From Mesorhizobium sp. NBSH29 (GTDB taxonomy: Bacteria; Pseudomonadota; Alphaproteobacteria; Rhizobiales; Rhizobiaceae): a stretch of DNA of 64,000 bases. The stretch lies in NCBI RefSeq assembly GCF_015500055.1, contig NZ_CP045492.1, positions 2,242,501 through 2,306,500 of the forward strand, given 5' to 3'. The number at the start of each line of letters is the position of its first letter. Position 1 is the first letter of the stretch. Shown piece after piece: positions 8,864 through 18,199 of the stretch. The notes under the pieces are model-generated. The model made no database searches. It had not been told where the DNA came from and saw nothing but the letters and a program-made list of their open reading frames with translations. The translations under genes were made by a program, and so were the position numbers.

Positions 8864-10366
8864 CTACTGGAACGCGGTCTCCGAAAAACTGCGCAGTTTG
8901 CGCGAATGCAGCCTTTCAGGCGGCATTTCGGCAAGCTTCTCCACCGCGCGGATGCCGATGGAAAGATGCTGTGCCACCTGCCGCTTGTAGAAGTCGGTCG
9001 CCATGCCGGGCAGCTTCAATTCTCCATGCAGCGGCTTGTCGGAAACGCATAGCAAAGTGCCGTAAGGCACGCGGAAGCGAAATCCGTTCGCAGCAATCGT
9101 CGCCGATTCCATATCAAGCGCAATCGCCCGACTCTGGGAAAGTCGCTGGACCGGACCGCGTTGTTCGCGCAGTTCCCAGTTTCGATTGTCGATGGTGGCC
9201 ACCGTACCCGTGCGCATGATGCGCTTCAGGTCATAGCCCGAAAGGCCGGTCACTTCAGCCACTGCCTCCTGCAGCGCTACCTGTACCTCGGCGAGCGGCG
9301 GCACCGGTACCCACACCGGCAGATCATCGTCCAGCACATGGTCTTCGCGCACATAAGCATGCGCTAGTACATAATCGCCCAGCGCCTGCGTGTTACGCAG
9401 TCCGGCGCAGTGGCCAAGCATAAGCCAGGCATGCGGGCGCAGGACGGCCACATGATCGGTGATCGTCTTGGCGTTGGAGGGGCCGACGCCGATATTGATC
9501 ATGGTGATGCCGCCATGGCCGGGTTTTACCAGATGGTAGGCTGGCATCTGCGGCATACGGATCGGCGAGGCGCCGTCATGGGGCGCGTTTTCACCGGCCA
9601 TCGTGACAACATTGCCGGGTTCCACGAAGGCTGAATAGCCGCGACCGCCCTCTGCCATCAGGTCACGCGCGTAGACGCAAAATTCGTCGATATAGAACTG
9701 GTAGTTGGTAAACAGCACAAAGTTCTGGAAATGCTGTGGACTGGTGGCAGTGTAATGCGACAGCCGGTGCAGCGAATAGTCGATCCGCTGCGCGGTAAAC
9801 GGTGCCAGCGGAAGCGGTACGCCGGGAATAGGCTCAAACGTGCCATTGGCGATGTGATCATCGGTGGCGTTTAGGTCGGGCACGTCGAAAATATCACGCA
9901 ACGGCCGTTTGATGCGGTCAGCCGCTGAGGCATCGACATGGGTTCCCTCCAGGAAAGCAAAATGCAGCGGGATCGGCGTCTCGGATTCGCCAATCGTGAT
10001 CGGCACGCCGTGATTGCGGATGATCAGACGCAATTGCTCGGTCAGGTAGCTATCGAACAGGTCGGGTCGGGTGATCGTGGTGGCATAGTGGCCAGGCGCT
10101 GGCATGTGGCCATAGGCCAATCGCGTATCGATCTGGCCGTAGGAGTTTGTTGTGGCGCTGACTTCTGGGTAAAACGCGCGAAAACGCTGGTTGTTGGGGC
10201 CGCCCTCAGAAAGTTTTTCAAAGGACTGGCGAAGAAAACTGGTGTTGCGCTCGTACAGCTCTCTTAGCGCAGCCACTGCTTTCGTGGCGTCATTAAAATC
10301 CTGACGGGGAAATGGCTCCGGTCGGGCAACGGATTCGATGGCATTGGGATAGATTCGCTTTTCCAT
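8864..10366 (-). CDS. amn: AMP nucleosidase
   Basis: A 500-residue enzyme that splits AMP to adenine and ribose 5-phosphate. It has the AMP-nucleosidase N-terminal domain (residues about 1-190), then a phosphorylase-type domain with INIGVGPSNAKT, HAWLMLGHCAGL and an AYVRED segment before the C-terminal DMESATIAANGFR substrate loop. Length matches the family. Two very small ORFs with hydrophobic segments lie upstream on the same strand (10444-10641 and 10656-10793), and could share its transcript. Confidence 0.95.
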   Translation of the reverse strand: MEKRIYPNAIESVARPEPFPRQDFNDATKAVAALRELYERNTSFLRQSFEKLSEGGPNNQRFRAFYPEVSATTNSYGQIDTRLAYGHMPAPGHYATTITRPDLFDSYLTEQLRLIIRNHGVPITIGESETPIPLHFAFLEGTHVDASAADRIKRPLRDIFDVPDLNATDDHIANGTFEPIPGVPLPLAPFTAQRIDYSLHRLSHYTATSPQHFQNFVLFTNYQFYIDEFCVYARDLMAEGGRGYSAFVEPGNVVTMAGENAPHDGASPIRMPQMPAYHLVKPGHGGITMINIGVGPSNAKTITDHVAVLRPHAWLMLGHCAGLRNTQALGDYVLAHAYVREDHVLDDDLPVWVPVPPLAEVQVALQEAVAEVTGLSGYDLKRIMRTGTVATIDNRNWELREQRGPVQRLSQSRAIALDMESATIAANGFRFRVPYGTLLCVSDKPLHGELKLPGMATDFYKRQVAQHLSIGIRAVEKLAEMPPERLHSRKLRSFSETAFQ

Positions 10367-10443
10367 GACCCGTTATAGAGACATGCATCGCCAGACGGGA
10401 GGGGGCCTTGCCCATTTTGCGGGCAGCCAGGTCGATAAACAAT

Positions 10444-10641
10444 CTATCCGCGCTGCAGGCTCACCAGAAGCACAAACCCCATGCCGCTCTTCTTGGGTGT
10501 AGGCGCTTCGATTGTTGACACATTGTCGGCCGAGCGAACGCTCTGCATGGCATAGAGCGGGCTCCACAAAACCAGCAGGATCGCCATCGCGCGCGGCAGA
10601 TGGCGCAGAATGTTGAGAAGCGGGGCGATAAAGCGGTTCAT
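10444..10641 (-). CDS. Small hypothetical protein with one hydrophobic segment
   Basis: A 65-codon ORF with a central hydrophobic stretch (AMAILLVLWSPLY), so possibly a membrane or secreted peptide. An AGGA lies 11 bases before the ATG. It starts 14 bases after the stop of another small ORF and ends 78 bases before amn. I do not recognise it. Coding status is uncertain because of its size. Confidence 0.35.
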   Translation of the reverse strand: MNRFIAPLLNILRHLPRAMAILLVLWSPLYAMQSVRSADNVSTIEAPTPKKSGMGFVLLVSLQRG

Positions 10642-10655
10642 GGCGGTTATGGGTC

Positions 10656-10793
10656 CTAACGAAGATTGGAATGGAAAACGGCGTCGAAGCCGCTGGAGCG
10701 ACTGGCCCGATCACTGTCGCCAACCACCATGGCCAAACCCATCCCAAACAACGTGGTCAAAAGGCAGACGATGGTGAAGCGGCGTGCGAGCAT
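10656..10793 (-). CDS. Very small hypothetical membrane protein
   Basis: A 45-residue ORF starting at 10793 with an N-terminal basic end and a hydrophobic segment (FTIVCLLTTLFGMGLAMVV). GAGGGGA is placed 7-8 bases before the ATG, a good ribosome site, which is the main reason for listing it. The longer frame to 10874 lacks such a site. It is the first of two tandem small ORFs ahead of amn. Function unknown. Confidence 0.4.
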   Translation of the reverse strand: MLARRFTIVCLLTTLFGMGLAMVVGDSDRASRSSGFDAVFHSNLR

Positions 10794-10951
10794 TGGTTCA
10801 GTCCCCTCGATGCGATGGGGGGACAATGCCTGCCCGGCGCTGAACAGGTTCTGAGATCGCCGTTCATCCTGCATTCAAAAAGATTGACGTGACGGCGCGC
10901 CGGCATCCATGCAAGGTCGTCAATTCCCAAAAACTGATGGAGAAATGCCTC

Positions 10952-11653
10952 ATGGCCAACCAGACCGCGCCAATCGAACTCTATTACTGGCCGACACCCA
11001 ATGGCTGGAAAATCTCCATTATGCTGGAGGAGCTGGGCGCGCCCTATGAGGTGAAATACGTTAACATCGGCAAGGGCGAGCAGTTCGAACCGGATTTCCT
11101 GAACATTGCCCCCAACAACCGGATGCCGGCGATCATGGACCCAGAGGGCCCGGGCGGCGAACCGATCTCAGTCTTTGAGTCTGGCGCGATTCTGCAATAT
11201 CTCGGTCGCAAGTTCGGCAAGTTCTACCCGACGGACGAGCGCGCCCGTGTCGAAGTGGAGCAATGGTTGTTTTGGCAGATCGGTGGGTTGGGCCCGATGG
11301 CCGGCCAGGCGCATCACTTCCGCCAATATGCGCCAGAGAAAATCAAGTATGGCATCGACCGCTACACTAATGAATGCAACCGCCTTTATGGCGTGCTGAA
11401 CAAGCGGTTGGCCGATCGCGAATTCATTGCAGGCGAATATTCGATCGCCGACATGGCCTCGGTTGGCTGGATCAAGCCCTATAAGAATCAGGGTCAGGAG
11501 ATTGAGAGTTTTCCGCATCTCAAGCGCTGGTTCGACACCCTGATGGCGCGCCCCGCCGTCCAGCGCGGTGTGGAGCTCGGCCAAGAGCACCGCCGCAACA
11601 TTGCCGACGACCAGGAAGCGCAAAAGGTTCTGTTTGGTCAAAAAGCGCGCTGA
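10952..11653 (+). CDS. Glutathione S-transferase, YghU/YfcG-like
   Basis: A 233-residue GST with an N-terminal thioredoxin-like domain (YYWPTPNGWKISIMLEELG) and a C-terminal helical domain. The TPNGWK segment, NNRMPAI and VFESGAILQYL are typical of the Nu-class (YfcG/YghU) proteins, which act as disulfide reductases or peroxidases with glutathione. I start it at 10952, where GGAGAA is spaced 7 bases before the ATG, rather than at 10889 or 10937. A strong hairpin at 11663-11707 follows. Confidence 0.9.
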   Translation: MANQTAPIELYYWPTPNGWKISIMLEELGAPYEVKYVNIGKGEQFEPDFLNIAPNNRMPAIMDPEGPGGEPISVFESGAILQYLGRKFGKFYPTDERARVEVEQWLFWQIGGLGPMAGQAHHFRQYAPEKIKYGIDRYTNECNRLYGVLNKRLADREFIAGEYSIADMASVGWIKPYKNQGQEIESFPHLKRWFDTLMARPAVQRGVELGQEHRRNIADDQEAQKVLFGQKAR

Positions 11654-11662
11654 GCGCATGCG

Positions 11663-11707
11663 CCGGGCGCCTCGTGGCTCAACTTTGTGACCACGTGGCG
11701 CCCGGCA
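11663..11707. terminator. Strong hairpin between convergent genes
   Basis: An inverted repeat with arms GCCGGGCGCC and GGCGCCCGGC, extended inward past a T-T mismatch by CGTGG/CCACG, around a 13-base loop. It lies between the converging GST and DUF2147 genes. There is no T-run directly after it on either strand, so it may act as a bidirectional transcription barrier or mRNA-end stabiliser and not as a classical terminator. Confidence 0.55.
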
Positions 11708-11712
11708 AACCC

Positions 11713-12057
11713 TTACAGCTTCGACCAGTTCTGGCTCTTGCAGATCAGACCGCCCAGAACACATCCGCTCATGGAAAGCGAACTGCCTGAAAGTGTCGCC
11801 TTGCCGGAATAGGTCTTGTCATTGGCCGGATCGGTGATTTTGCCGGCGTATTTTCCGCCGCCTGCCGGTTTCATCGTTCCGATCTTCTTGCCGTTATGCG
11901 GGCCGCTTCTGAGGGTAATGCAATAGCTACCGCCGCACCCTACAATCGCGGCGGTGGCACCGGTCTGTGTCTTCCAGTTTCCCTCGATAGGATCGGCATA
12001 GGCCGCGCCGGCCATCATCATTGTGGCCACAGCGGCTAGGCTTGCAATTCGCAACAT
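11713..12057 (-). CDS. DUF2147-family secreted protein
   Basis: A 114-residue protein with a signal peptide ending AAYA. The mature part carries the DUF2147 pattern: GNWKT at its start, a CITLRSG strand, an NGKKIG turn, and a final CKSQNW. It is probably periplasmic and may bind a small ligand or membrane component; no biochemical role is established that I know of. A TTACG-CAAA-CGTAA dyad lies about 52-65 bases upstream. Confidence 0.85.
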   Translation of the reverse strand: MLRIASLAAVATMMMAGAAYADPIEGNWKTQTGATAAIVGCGGSYCITLRSGPHNGKKIGTMKPAGGGKYAGKITDPANDKTYSGKATLSGSSLSMSGCVLGGLICKSQNWSKL

Positions 12058-12493
12058 CGGGTCTCCTCCCCATTGATATGCCGCCGAACCAGCCGACAGC
12101 TTTGTCCTTTACGCAAACGTAAGCTAGTCCAGCGTGCGGCAAAACAAAAGCATGCCGCTGCGTCACGTCGCGAACATTTTTTTCATGCGTGTTCGGTGCG
12201 AAAACAGCAGTCTTAACAGATGCTTGATGGTTGGTAGCTTGAGTTGTGGTTATCAAACAGTTGCGCGGGAAGCCGCAAATTTTCGACGAACTTTATTCAA
12301 AACCGTGCTGTGCCGGCTTCTCTATCCTTAACAAAATCCGAGATTTACCTCTTGTTTGAACTTTGTTTGCTTCCAGTTAAGCAAGCAATTTAACGACGGA
12401 TTCAAGGCTGTCCGGCATTGTCAAAAGCATCGAAACAAGAGAACCGCGGCACCTAAATGCGGGCTCTCGGGGCACAAGACAGGGGACTGGAAA
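12058..12493. other. Intergenic region, DUF2147 promoter side and Sel1-like promoter side
   Basis: A 436-base, relatively AT-rich divergent region. It holds a short dyad TTACG-CAAA-CGTAA at 12109-12122, which resembles MerR-type regulator sites, and A/T-rich stretches around 12177-12360 that could hold the Sel1 gene's promoter. No RNA gene or convincing ORF was seen. Confidence 0.4.
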
Positions 12494-12760
12494 ATGGCAC
12501 GTTTTGAAATGCTTGAAGCCGGCTTCGGCGACATGGGCAGCACGGCTCAGGCCGACATTCTTTTCGAACTCGGCATGATGTATGCGACAGGCCGCGACTG
12601 CGGTGTCGACTCGATTGCCGCACACAAATGGTTCAACATCGCAGCGATCAAAGGTTCCAACCGCGCCGCAGAGCTGCGCTCGGAGCTATCGCAGTCGATG
12701 TCCAAGACCGACATCGCCAAGGCACTGCGCGACGCCCGCGAATGGATGACCACGCACTAG
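12494..12760 (+). CDS. Sel1-repeat-like small protein
   Basis: An 88-residue protein whose middle (LFELGMMYATGRDCGVDSIAAHKWFNIAA) is one Sel1/tetratricopeptide-type helical repeat, with the typical AHKWFNIAA second helix. Such repeats mediate protein contacts. No signal peptide is visible, so it should be cytoplasmic. Start at 12494 chosen over 12356 because the first 46 codons of the longer frame look non-coding and an AGGGGA stands upstream of 12494. Partner unknown. Confidence 0.75.
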   Translation: MARFEMLEAGFGDMGSTAQADILFELGMMYATGRDCGVDSIAAHKWFNIAAIKGSNRAAELRSELSQSMSKTDIAKALRDAREWMTTH

Positions 12761-13047
12761 CCAGCGCGTACAAATACTTTTAGGCCCAAGCCACGCAGAT
12801 GGCGGGTCTCAAGAAGAGACGTGACAGCACCGGAGGCGGGCAAGTCACGCACAACGACAGGGGCTACCATTCAAGGGCGGGCAAAAGCGCGCACGTGACG
12901 CAAGGGCCGTGACCGGTGGAAACAACCGGCGCGGCTTTTGCCGTGCTGGACCTCCCGGTTCAGCAATCTGGAAGGTGGTGTTTCGGGCAGGACCACGATA
13001 TCAGAATGCCTTTCGGCGTCGAAGGTCGACGCGGTGAGGAGACGACA

Positions 13048-14169
13048 ATGAACAGGAAACTTTTGCTAGGCACGGCACTAGCCGGCCTTATGTTTGCGAT
13101 ACCGGCCCATGCGGCCGAGGACATTACTATTGCGGTTGCGGGACCGATGACCGGTCAGCTGGCCAATATCGGTGACCAGTTCAAACATGGTGCCGAAGCC
13201 GCCGCAGCTGCGATCAACGCAGCCGGCGGTGTCGATGGCCGCCAGATCAAGATTGTCATTGAGGATGACGCTTGCGATCCCAAGCAGGCCGTTTCGGTTG
13301 CCAACCGCATAGTGGCTGCGGGCATCAAGTTCGTTGATGGTCACGCCTGCTCCGGTTCGAGCATTCCAGCCTCGGCGACTTATGCCGAAGCTGGTGTTCT
13401 GATGATGACACCGGCTTCTTCGAACCCGCAGCTGACAGACGATGCCGCCAAGAAAGGCTGGTCGACGATCATGCGTCTTTACACGCGTGACGATGCGCAG
13501 GGCGCTTTTATCGGCCCATGGATTGCCAAGAAATACGCAGGAAAGAACATTGTCATCCTTCACGACAAGAGCGCCTACGGACAGGGCGTTGCCGATGCCG
13601 TAAAGGCCACGATGAACGAAGGCGGCCTGAATGAGCTTCTCTACGAAGGCCTCAATGCCGGCGACAAAGATTTTGGTGCGCTTCTGACCAAGCTGAAGAG
13701 CCTCAATGCTGAGGTCGTCTATTTCGGCGGCTATCACCCTGAAGCGGGCCTGATGATGCGTCAGGCTGCCGACATGAACTACAAGTTCCAGCTCATCATG
13801 CCGGATTCCATCGCGTCACCGGAATACTGGCAGGTTTCCGGCCCGGGCGGCGAGGGCACTATGTTCGTGTTCCCTTCTGACCCGCAGGCAAAACCAGAAG
13901 CCAAGGCTGCCGTCGAAGCAATCAGTGGTGGCGGTTTCATACCGGAAGGCTTCACCTTGTTCTCGTATGCGACGATCCAGGCAATCGCCGAAGGCGTGAA
14001 GCGCGCCGGTACCGATGATCCGATGAAGGTTGCCGAAGCGCTGAAAAATGGCACAGCTATCAGCACCGTTGTCGGCGATGTCATCTTCGACGAAAAGGGC
14101 GATCTGAAAAACGCCTCCTACGACATCAACCAGTGGCATGACGGCAAATACGCGCCAATTGCGCAGTAA
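13048..14169 (+). CDS. Branched-chain amino-acid ABC transporter substrate-binding protein
   Basis: A 373-residue periplasmic binding protein of the LivJ/LivK type. It has a signal peptide (MNRKLLLGTALAGLMFA, cleavage near AHA) and the type-I fold with AVAGPMTGQLANIGDQFKHG at the start, DDACDPKQAV and a SSIPASATYAEAGVLM binding segment. GAGGAG precedes the ATG at 13048. No permease or ATPase genes are adjacent, so it is an orphan that must use components encoded elsewhere. A good terminator follows. Confidence 0.95.
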   Translation: MNRKLLLGTALAGLMFAIPAHAAEDITIAVAGPMTGQLANIGDQFKHGAEAAAAAINAAGGVDGRQIKIVIEDDACDPKQAVSVANRIVAAGIKFVDGHACSGSSIPASATYAEAGVLMMTPASSNPQLTDDAAKKGWSTIMRLYTRDDAQGAFIGPWIAKKYAGKNIVILHDKSAYGQGVADAVKATMNEGGLNELLYEGLNAGDKDFGALLTKLKSLNAEVVYFGGYHPEAGLMMRQAADMNYKFQLIMPDSIASPEYWQVSGPGGEGTMFVFPSDPQAKPEAKAAVEAISGGGFIPEGFTLFSYATIQAIAEGVKRAGTDDPMKVAEALKNGTAISTVVGDVIFDEKGDLKNASYDINQWHDGKYAPIAQ

Positions 14170-14197
14170 AATCCTTCATCACTGCTGAACCTATAGG

Positions 14198-14228
14198 GGC
14201 CGGGGCTGGAAACAGCTCCGGCCTTTTA
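14198..14228 (+). terminator. Rho-independent terminator of the binding-protein gene
   Basis: GGCCGGGGCTG (14198-14208), a GAAA tetraloop, and CAGCTCCGGCC (14213-14223) pair with one G-U wobble, followed by TTTT. It ends the transcript from 13048 and lies just before the convergent mccA stop codon. Confidence 0.85.
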
Positions 14229-14231
14229 GCA

Positions 14232-16187
14232 TCAAGCGGGCAAATCAGCCTCGGCAAAGCGCACCAGAACCATGCCATCGCTCACTTGCGCGCCCTCGCT
14301 CACAATTTCTTCCACCACGCCATCCTGCGCCGCAGCGATCGTGTGCTCCATCTTCATGGCTTCCAGAACGAGAAGGGGCTGTCCCTTCACCACGGCATCG
14401 CCCGCAGCAACCCGCACGATTTTTACAAGGCCCGGCATGGGCGCGCGCATGCCATGCGCAGACACATCAGCCTCTCTTGCCGCATCAAGCGGATCATTTG
14501 CTTCAAAAGTGAACGCGTGGCCGTGGCCGAAAACCGTAACATGGCCCGGCCACCGAACGACCGCGCCATCATCCGCGTGCAGCGTAAAGGAGCGGTTGGT
14601 CGCCTCTAGCGTCACATCAAAGCGGCCATCCGCACGGCCCTTCACGCGCGCACCAGATTGAACATCGCCAAACGAGACAACCACCTGCCGGATCAATGCG
14701 TTGTAATGCGCATATGCCGCAACGCTGTCCCAGGGGTCATTACCGTCACGCGCTCGGGCTTTTGCGCCAGATGCCACCAATGCGGCAAGCGCAATTGTTC
14801 GCGGATCTGGTTCCGGTGTCTCCACCAATGCTTCCTGCCGCCGCGCAATCATGCCGGTGTCGACATCGCCGGTCCTGAATGCAGGGTCGCGCGCCAGTGC
14901 GGCCAGAAAGGCAATATTGGTAACCGATCCGGCAATCCGCGTTGCATCCAACGCTTCATCAAACGCATCAAGTGCTGAAGTCCGGTCCACCCCATGCACC
15001 ACAAGCTTGGCAATCATCGGGTCGTAGAAGGGCGAAATGGCGTCCCCAGTCGCCACGCCGGTTTCAACCCGCAGTGCAGGGCTTTGCGCAGGGAATTCCA
15101 GATGATGCAATGTGCCTGTCGCTGGCAGGAAGCCGCGCGCCGCATCCTCCGCATAAATGCGTGCCTCAAAAGCGTGGCCGGTAAGTGAAATCTCTTCCTG
15201 TGTCAGGGGCAGGGGCTCACCTGCCGCCACCCGCAATTGCCATTCAACAAGATCCACCCCTGTCACCATCTCGGTCACCGGGTGCTCAACCTGAAGGCGC
15301 GTGTTCATCTCCATGAACCAGAAGCGGTCTGCCACAAGCCCGGCAGAGGCATCGACGATGAACTCGATCGTTCCAGCACCCGAATAATTGATGGCTTTGG
15401 CAGCCTTCACCGCAGCCAGTGTCATCGCTGCGCGCATTTTGGGTGTCATGCCCGGCGCGGGCGCCTCCTCGATCACCTTTTGATGGCGCCGTTGAGCCGA
15501 ACAATCGCGCTCATACAAATGCACGGCATTGCCATGATTGTCGCCAAACACCTGCACTTCGATATGGCGCGGCTTGTCTACATATTTTTCGATCAGCACT
15601 GCATCATCGCCAAAGGCGGCCTTCGCCTCGCGCTTGGCGCTGGCCAGTTCTTCGGCAAACTTCTCCGGGTCTTCAACACGGCGCATGCCCTTGCCACCGC
15701 CGCCGGCGCGCGCCTTGATAAGCACGGGATAGCCAATTTCCTTGGCTTTTCCAGCCAGAAGAACCAGCCCCTGGTCTTCGCCATGATAGCCGGGGACAAC
15801 GGGCACGCCGGCCTTTTCCATCAGCCGCTTGGCTGCATCCTTCAAGCCCATGGCGCGAATGGATGCCGAAGACGGGCCGATGAACACAAGCCCGGCTGCC
15901 TCCACCTGGTCAACAAAGCCTGGGTTTTCCGAAAGGAACCCATAGCCCGGATGAACCGCCTCCGCGCCGGTCTCCAGCGCCGCTTCAATGATCCTGTCGG
16001 CAACCAGATAGCTCTCGCCCACCGGTGCTGCACCAATATGCACCGCCTCATCGGCCTCGCGCACATGCAGCGCGCCAGCATCCGCGTCTGAATAGACGGC
16101 AACCGTGGAAATCCCCATGCGGCGCGCCGTCCGCATGACACGGACAGCAATTTCACCGCGATTGGCAATCAGGATCTTCGTGAACAT
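14232..16187 (-). CDS. mccA: Methylcrotonoyl-CoA carboxylase, biotin-carrying alpha subunit
   Basis: A 651-residue biotin carboxylase plus carrier protein. The ATP-grasp biotin carboxylase domain (residues about 1-445) includes KILIANRGEIAVRV, the GGGGKGMR glycine loop and EMNTRLQVEHPVTE. The carrier domain ends the protein, with the biotinylation motif EAMKMEH near residue 610. With mccB it carboxylates 3-methylcrotonyl-CoA in leucine breakdown. The neighbouring isovaleryl-CoA dehydrogenase argues for this substrate over acetyl- or propionyl-CoA. Confidence 0.93.
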   Translation of the reverse strand: MFTKILIANRGEIAVRVMRTARRMGISTVAVYSDADAGALHVREADEAVHIGAAPVGESYLVADRIIEAALETGAEAVHPGYGFLSENPGFVDQVEAAGLVFIGPSSASIRAMGLKDAAKRLMEKAGVPVVPGYHGEDQGLVLLAGKAKEIGYPVLIKARAGGGGKGMRRVEDPEKFAEELASAKREAKAAFGDDAVLIEKYVDKPRHIEVQVFGDNHGNAVHLYERDCSAQRRHQKVIEEAPAPGMTPKMRAAMTLAAVKAAKAINYSGAGTIEFIVDASAGLVADRFWFMEMNTRLQVEHPVTEMVTGVDLVEWQLRVAAGEPLPLTQEEISLTGHAFEARIYAEDAARGFLPATGTLHHLEFPAQSPALRVETGVATGDAISPFYDPMIAKLVVHGVDRTSALDAFDEALDATRIAGSVTNIAFLAALARDPAFRTGDVDTGMIARRQEALVETPEPDPRTIALAALVASGAKARARDGNDPWDSVAAYAHYNALIRQVVVSFGDVQSGARVKGRADGRFDVTLEATNRSFTLHADDGAVVRWPGHVTVFGHGHAFTFEANDPLDAAREADVSAHGMRAPMPGLVKIVRVAAGDAVVKGQPLLVLEAMKMEHTIAAAQDGVVEEIVSEGAQVSDGMVLVRFAEADLPA

Positions 16188-16234
16188 CTTTGAGCCGTCC
16201 TCATCAACCGTGCCGGGGCGCGGTCGTCATTGCG

Positions 16235-16537
16235 TCAGTCTGATATGCGGGTGCAGGCGAAATTGTCGCCGCTTGCTTCCGAGTACCAACCCATCTCCGT
16301 CTCGGTGAAACCCGAAAGCGTGATGAAATAATCATCCGCAAACAGCAGCGTGTAAGACCCGTCACTGCCTTCCTGGATTTCCTCGATAGGCATGTCTTCG
16401 GAGCCATTATTGTAGATGCTCGGTGTGAAGGTGAAGGTTGCCACCTCGCAATCCCAAGTGCCCAGGAAAGGCAATTCCTCGGCCATGGCAGCGGCGGGCA
16501 GGGTAAATGCGAAGGCAAGAAGCGCGGTACGGAACAT
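16235..16537 (-). CDS. Small secreted protein between mccB and mccA
   Basis: A 100-residue protein with a signal peptide (MFRTALLAFAFTLPAAAMA) and a short mature part with two cysteines (WDCEVATF and NFACTRISD) likely to form a disulfide. AAGGA 7 bases upstream decides the start at 16537; longer starts (16633, 16552) would overlap mccB or spoil the signal peptide. It lies in the leucine-degradation operon between the two carboxylase subunits. I do not recognise the family. Confidence 0.75.
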   Translation of the reverse strand: MFRTALLAFAFTLPAAAMAEELPFLGTWDCEVATFTFTPSIYNNGSEDMPIEEIQEGSDGSYTLLFADDYFITLSGFTETEMGWYSEASGDNFACTRISD

Positions 16538-16577
16538 CGTCATTTCCTTCATCGGATTGATCGGGAAGTCAGGAGCA

Positions 16578-18185
16578 TCACATGCGGAACACACCAAACT
16601 TGGTATCTTCGATCTCGGCATTGAGCGCCGCACTCAAGGAAAGCGCAAGAACCTCGCGTGAGCGTGCGGGGTCGATAATGCCATCATCCCAAAGTCGCGC
16701 CGATGAATAGAGTGGGTGTCCCTCATGCTCATACTTCATCAGAATAGGCTTGCGGAATTTCTGCTCCTCTTCCGCCGACCATTCGCCGCCCTTGCGCTCA
16801 ATGCCTTCGCGCTTGACCATAGCCAGAACGGTCGCTGCCTGTTCGCCGCCCATCACGGAAATGCGCGCATTGGGCCACATCCACAAAAAGCGGGGCGAAT
16901 AAGCGCGTCCGCACATGCCGTAATTTCCAGCGCCGAACGAACCGCCAATAATCATTGTCACCTTGGGAACGCGGGCCGTGGCAACCGCCGTCACCAGCTT
17001 TGCGCCATCGCGCGCAATGCCGCCGGCCTCATACTTTTTGCCCACCATGAAGCCGGTAATATTCTGCAAGAAGATCAGTGGAATTTTGCGCTGGCAGCAA
17101 AGCTCAATGAAATGCGCCCCCTTAAGCGCGCTTTCTGAAAACAGAACGCCATTATTGGCGATAATGCCAACCGGCATTCCATGCAGATGCGCAAAGCCCG
17201 CTACCAGCGTTGTGCCGTAATTCTGCTTGAACTCGTCGAACTCGGAACCATCGACAATACGCGCGATGATCTCGCGCACATCATAAGGCTGGCGCGCATC
17301 AGCCGGGATCACACCATAGATCTCCTCTGGCGCAAACCGTGGTGGAACAGGTTTGCGAACCTCCAGCTCCAACACCTTCTTGCGATTCAGGTTTCTGACG
17401 ATGCGCCTTGTGATTGCCAGCGCGTGGGCATCATCCATCGCATAATGGTCAGCCACGCCGGACTGGCGGGTATGCACCTCTGCGCCACCCAGTTCCTCGG
17501 CAGTCACTTCCTCGCCAGTGGCAGCTTTCACCAATGGCGGGCCACCCAGAAAGATCGTCGCCTGATTGCGTACCATGATGGATTCATCCGCCATCGCCGG
17601 CACATAGGCGCCGCCCGCCGTGCATGAACCCATCACGCAGGCAATTTGCGGAATACCCGCTGCCGACATATTGGCCTGATTGAAAAAGATACGGCCAAAA
17701 TGGTCGCGGTCAGGAAAAACCTCATCCTGATTGGGCAGGTTCGCCCCACCGGAATCGACCAGATAAATGCAAGGCAGATTGTTCTGCGCGGCAATCTCTT
17801 GCGCCCGCAAATGCTTCTTCACCGTCAATGGATAATAGGTGCCGCCCTTCACCGTGGCATCATTGACGACCACCATCACCTCGCGCCCCTCGATCCGGCC
17901 AATTCCGGCAATCATGCCGGCGGACGCAATGTCCTCGCCATACATGCCATGCGCTGCAAACTGGCCGATCTCCAGAAAGGGCGAACCCACATCCAGCAAT
18001 TGCGAAAGCCGCTCGCGCGGCAAAAGCTTGCCACGAGACACATGGCGCTGACGCGCCTCTTCCGAACCGCCAAGCTCCACCTCTGCTGCCTTTTCGGCAA
18101 TCTCCGCAACCTGCTCGTGCATCGCATCGGCATTGGCGCGAAACGCTTCGGAATGGGGCGAAATTAGTGATTGAATCAAAGGCAT
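16578..18185 (-). CDS. mccB: Methylcrotonoyl-CoA carboxylase, beta (carboxyltransferase) subunit
   Basis: A 535-residue carboxyltransferase of the crotonase superfamily. It transfers carboxylate from biotin to 3-methylcrotonyl-CoA. Visible features are the N-terminal [20 protein letters not shown] segment, [12 protein letters not shown], a [13 protein letters not shown] oxyanion-type loop and, in the second half, QNITGFMVG and [15 protein letters not shown]. The length fits the methylcrotonyl enzyme. Upstream lies a Fic gene only 14 bases away, itself between this gene and isovaleryl-CoA dehydrogenase. Confidence 0.94.
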   Translation of the reverse strand: MPLIQSLISPHSEAFRANADAMHEQVAEIAEKAAEVELGGSEEARQRHVSRGKLLPRERLSQLLDVGSPFLEIGQFAAHGMYGEDIASAGMIAGIGRIEGREVMVVVNDATVKGGTYYPLTVKKHLRAQEIAAQNNLPCIYLVDSGGANLPNQDEVFPDRDHFGRIFFNQANMSAAGIPQIACVMGSCTAGGAYVPAMADESIMVRNQATIFLGGPPLVKAATGEEVTAEELGGAEVHTRQSGVADHYAMDDAHALAITRRIVRNLNRKKVLELEVRKPVPPRFAPEEIYGVIPADARQPYDVREIIARIVDGSEFDEFKQNYGTTLVAGFAHLHGMPVGIIANNGVLFSESALKGAHFIELCCQRKIPLIFLQNITGFMVGKKYEAGGIARDGAKLVTAVATARVPKVTMIIGGSFGAGNYGMCGRAYSPRFLWMWPNARISVMGGEQAATVLAMVKREGIERKGGEWSAEEEQKFRKPILMKYEHEGHPLYSSARLWDDGIIDPARSREVLALSLSAALNAEIEDTKFGVFRM

Positions 18186-18199
18186 GGGAAACTCAATCC

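Noticed and set aside
12761-13047. Possible riboswitch before the branched-chain amino-acid binding protein
   Set aside because: No conserved riboswitch core could be made out; only ordinary GC-rich leader sequence was seen.
14272-16091. Several long plus-strand ORFs opposite mccA
   Set aside because: They are codon-phase shadows of a clear biotin carboxylase gene in GC-rich DNA.
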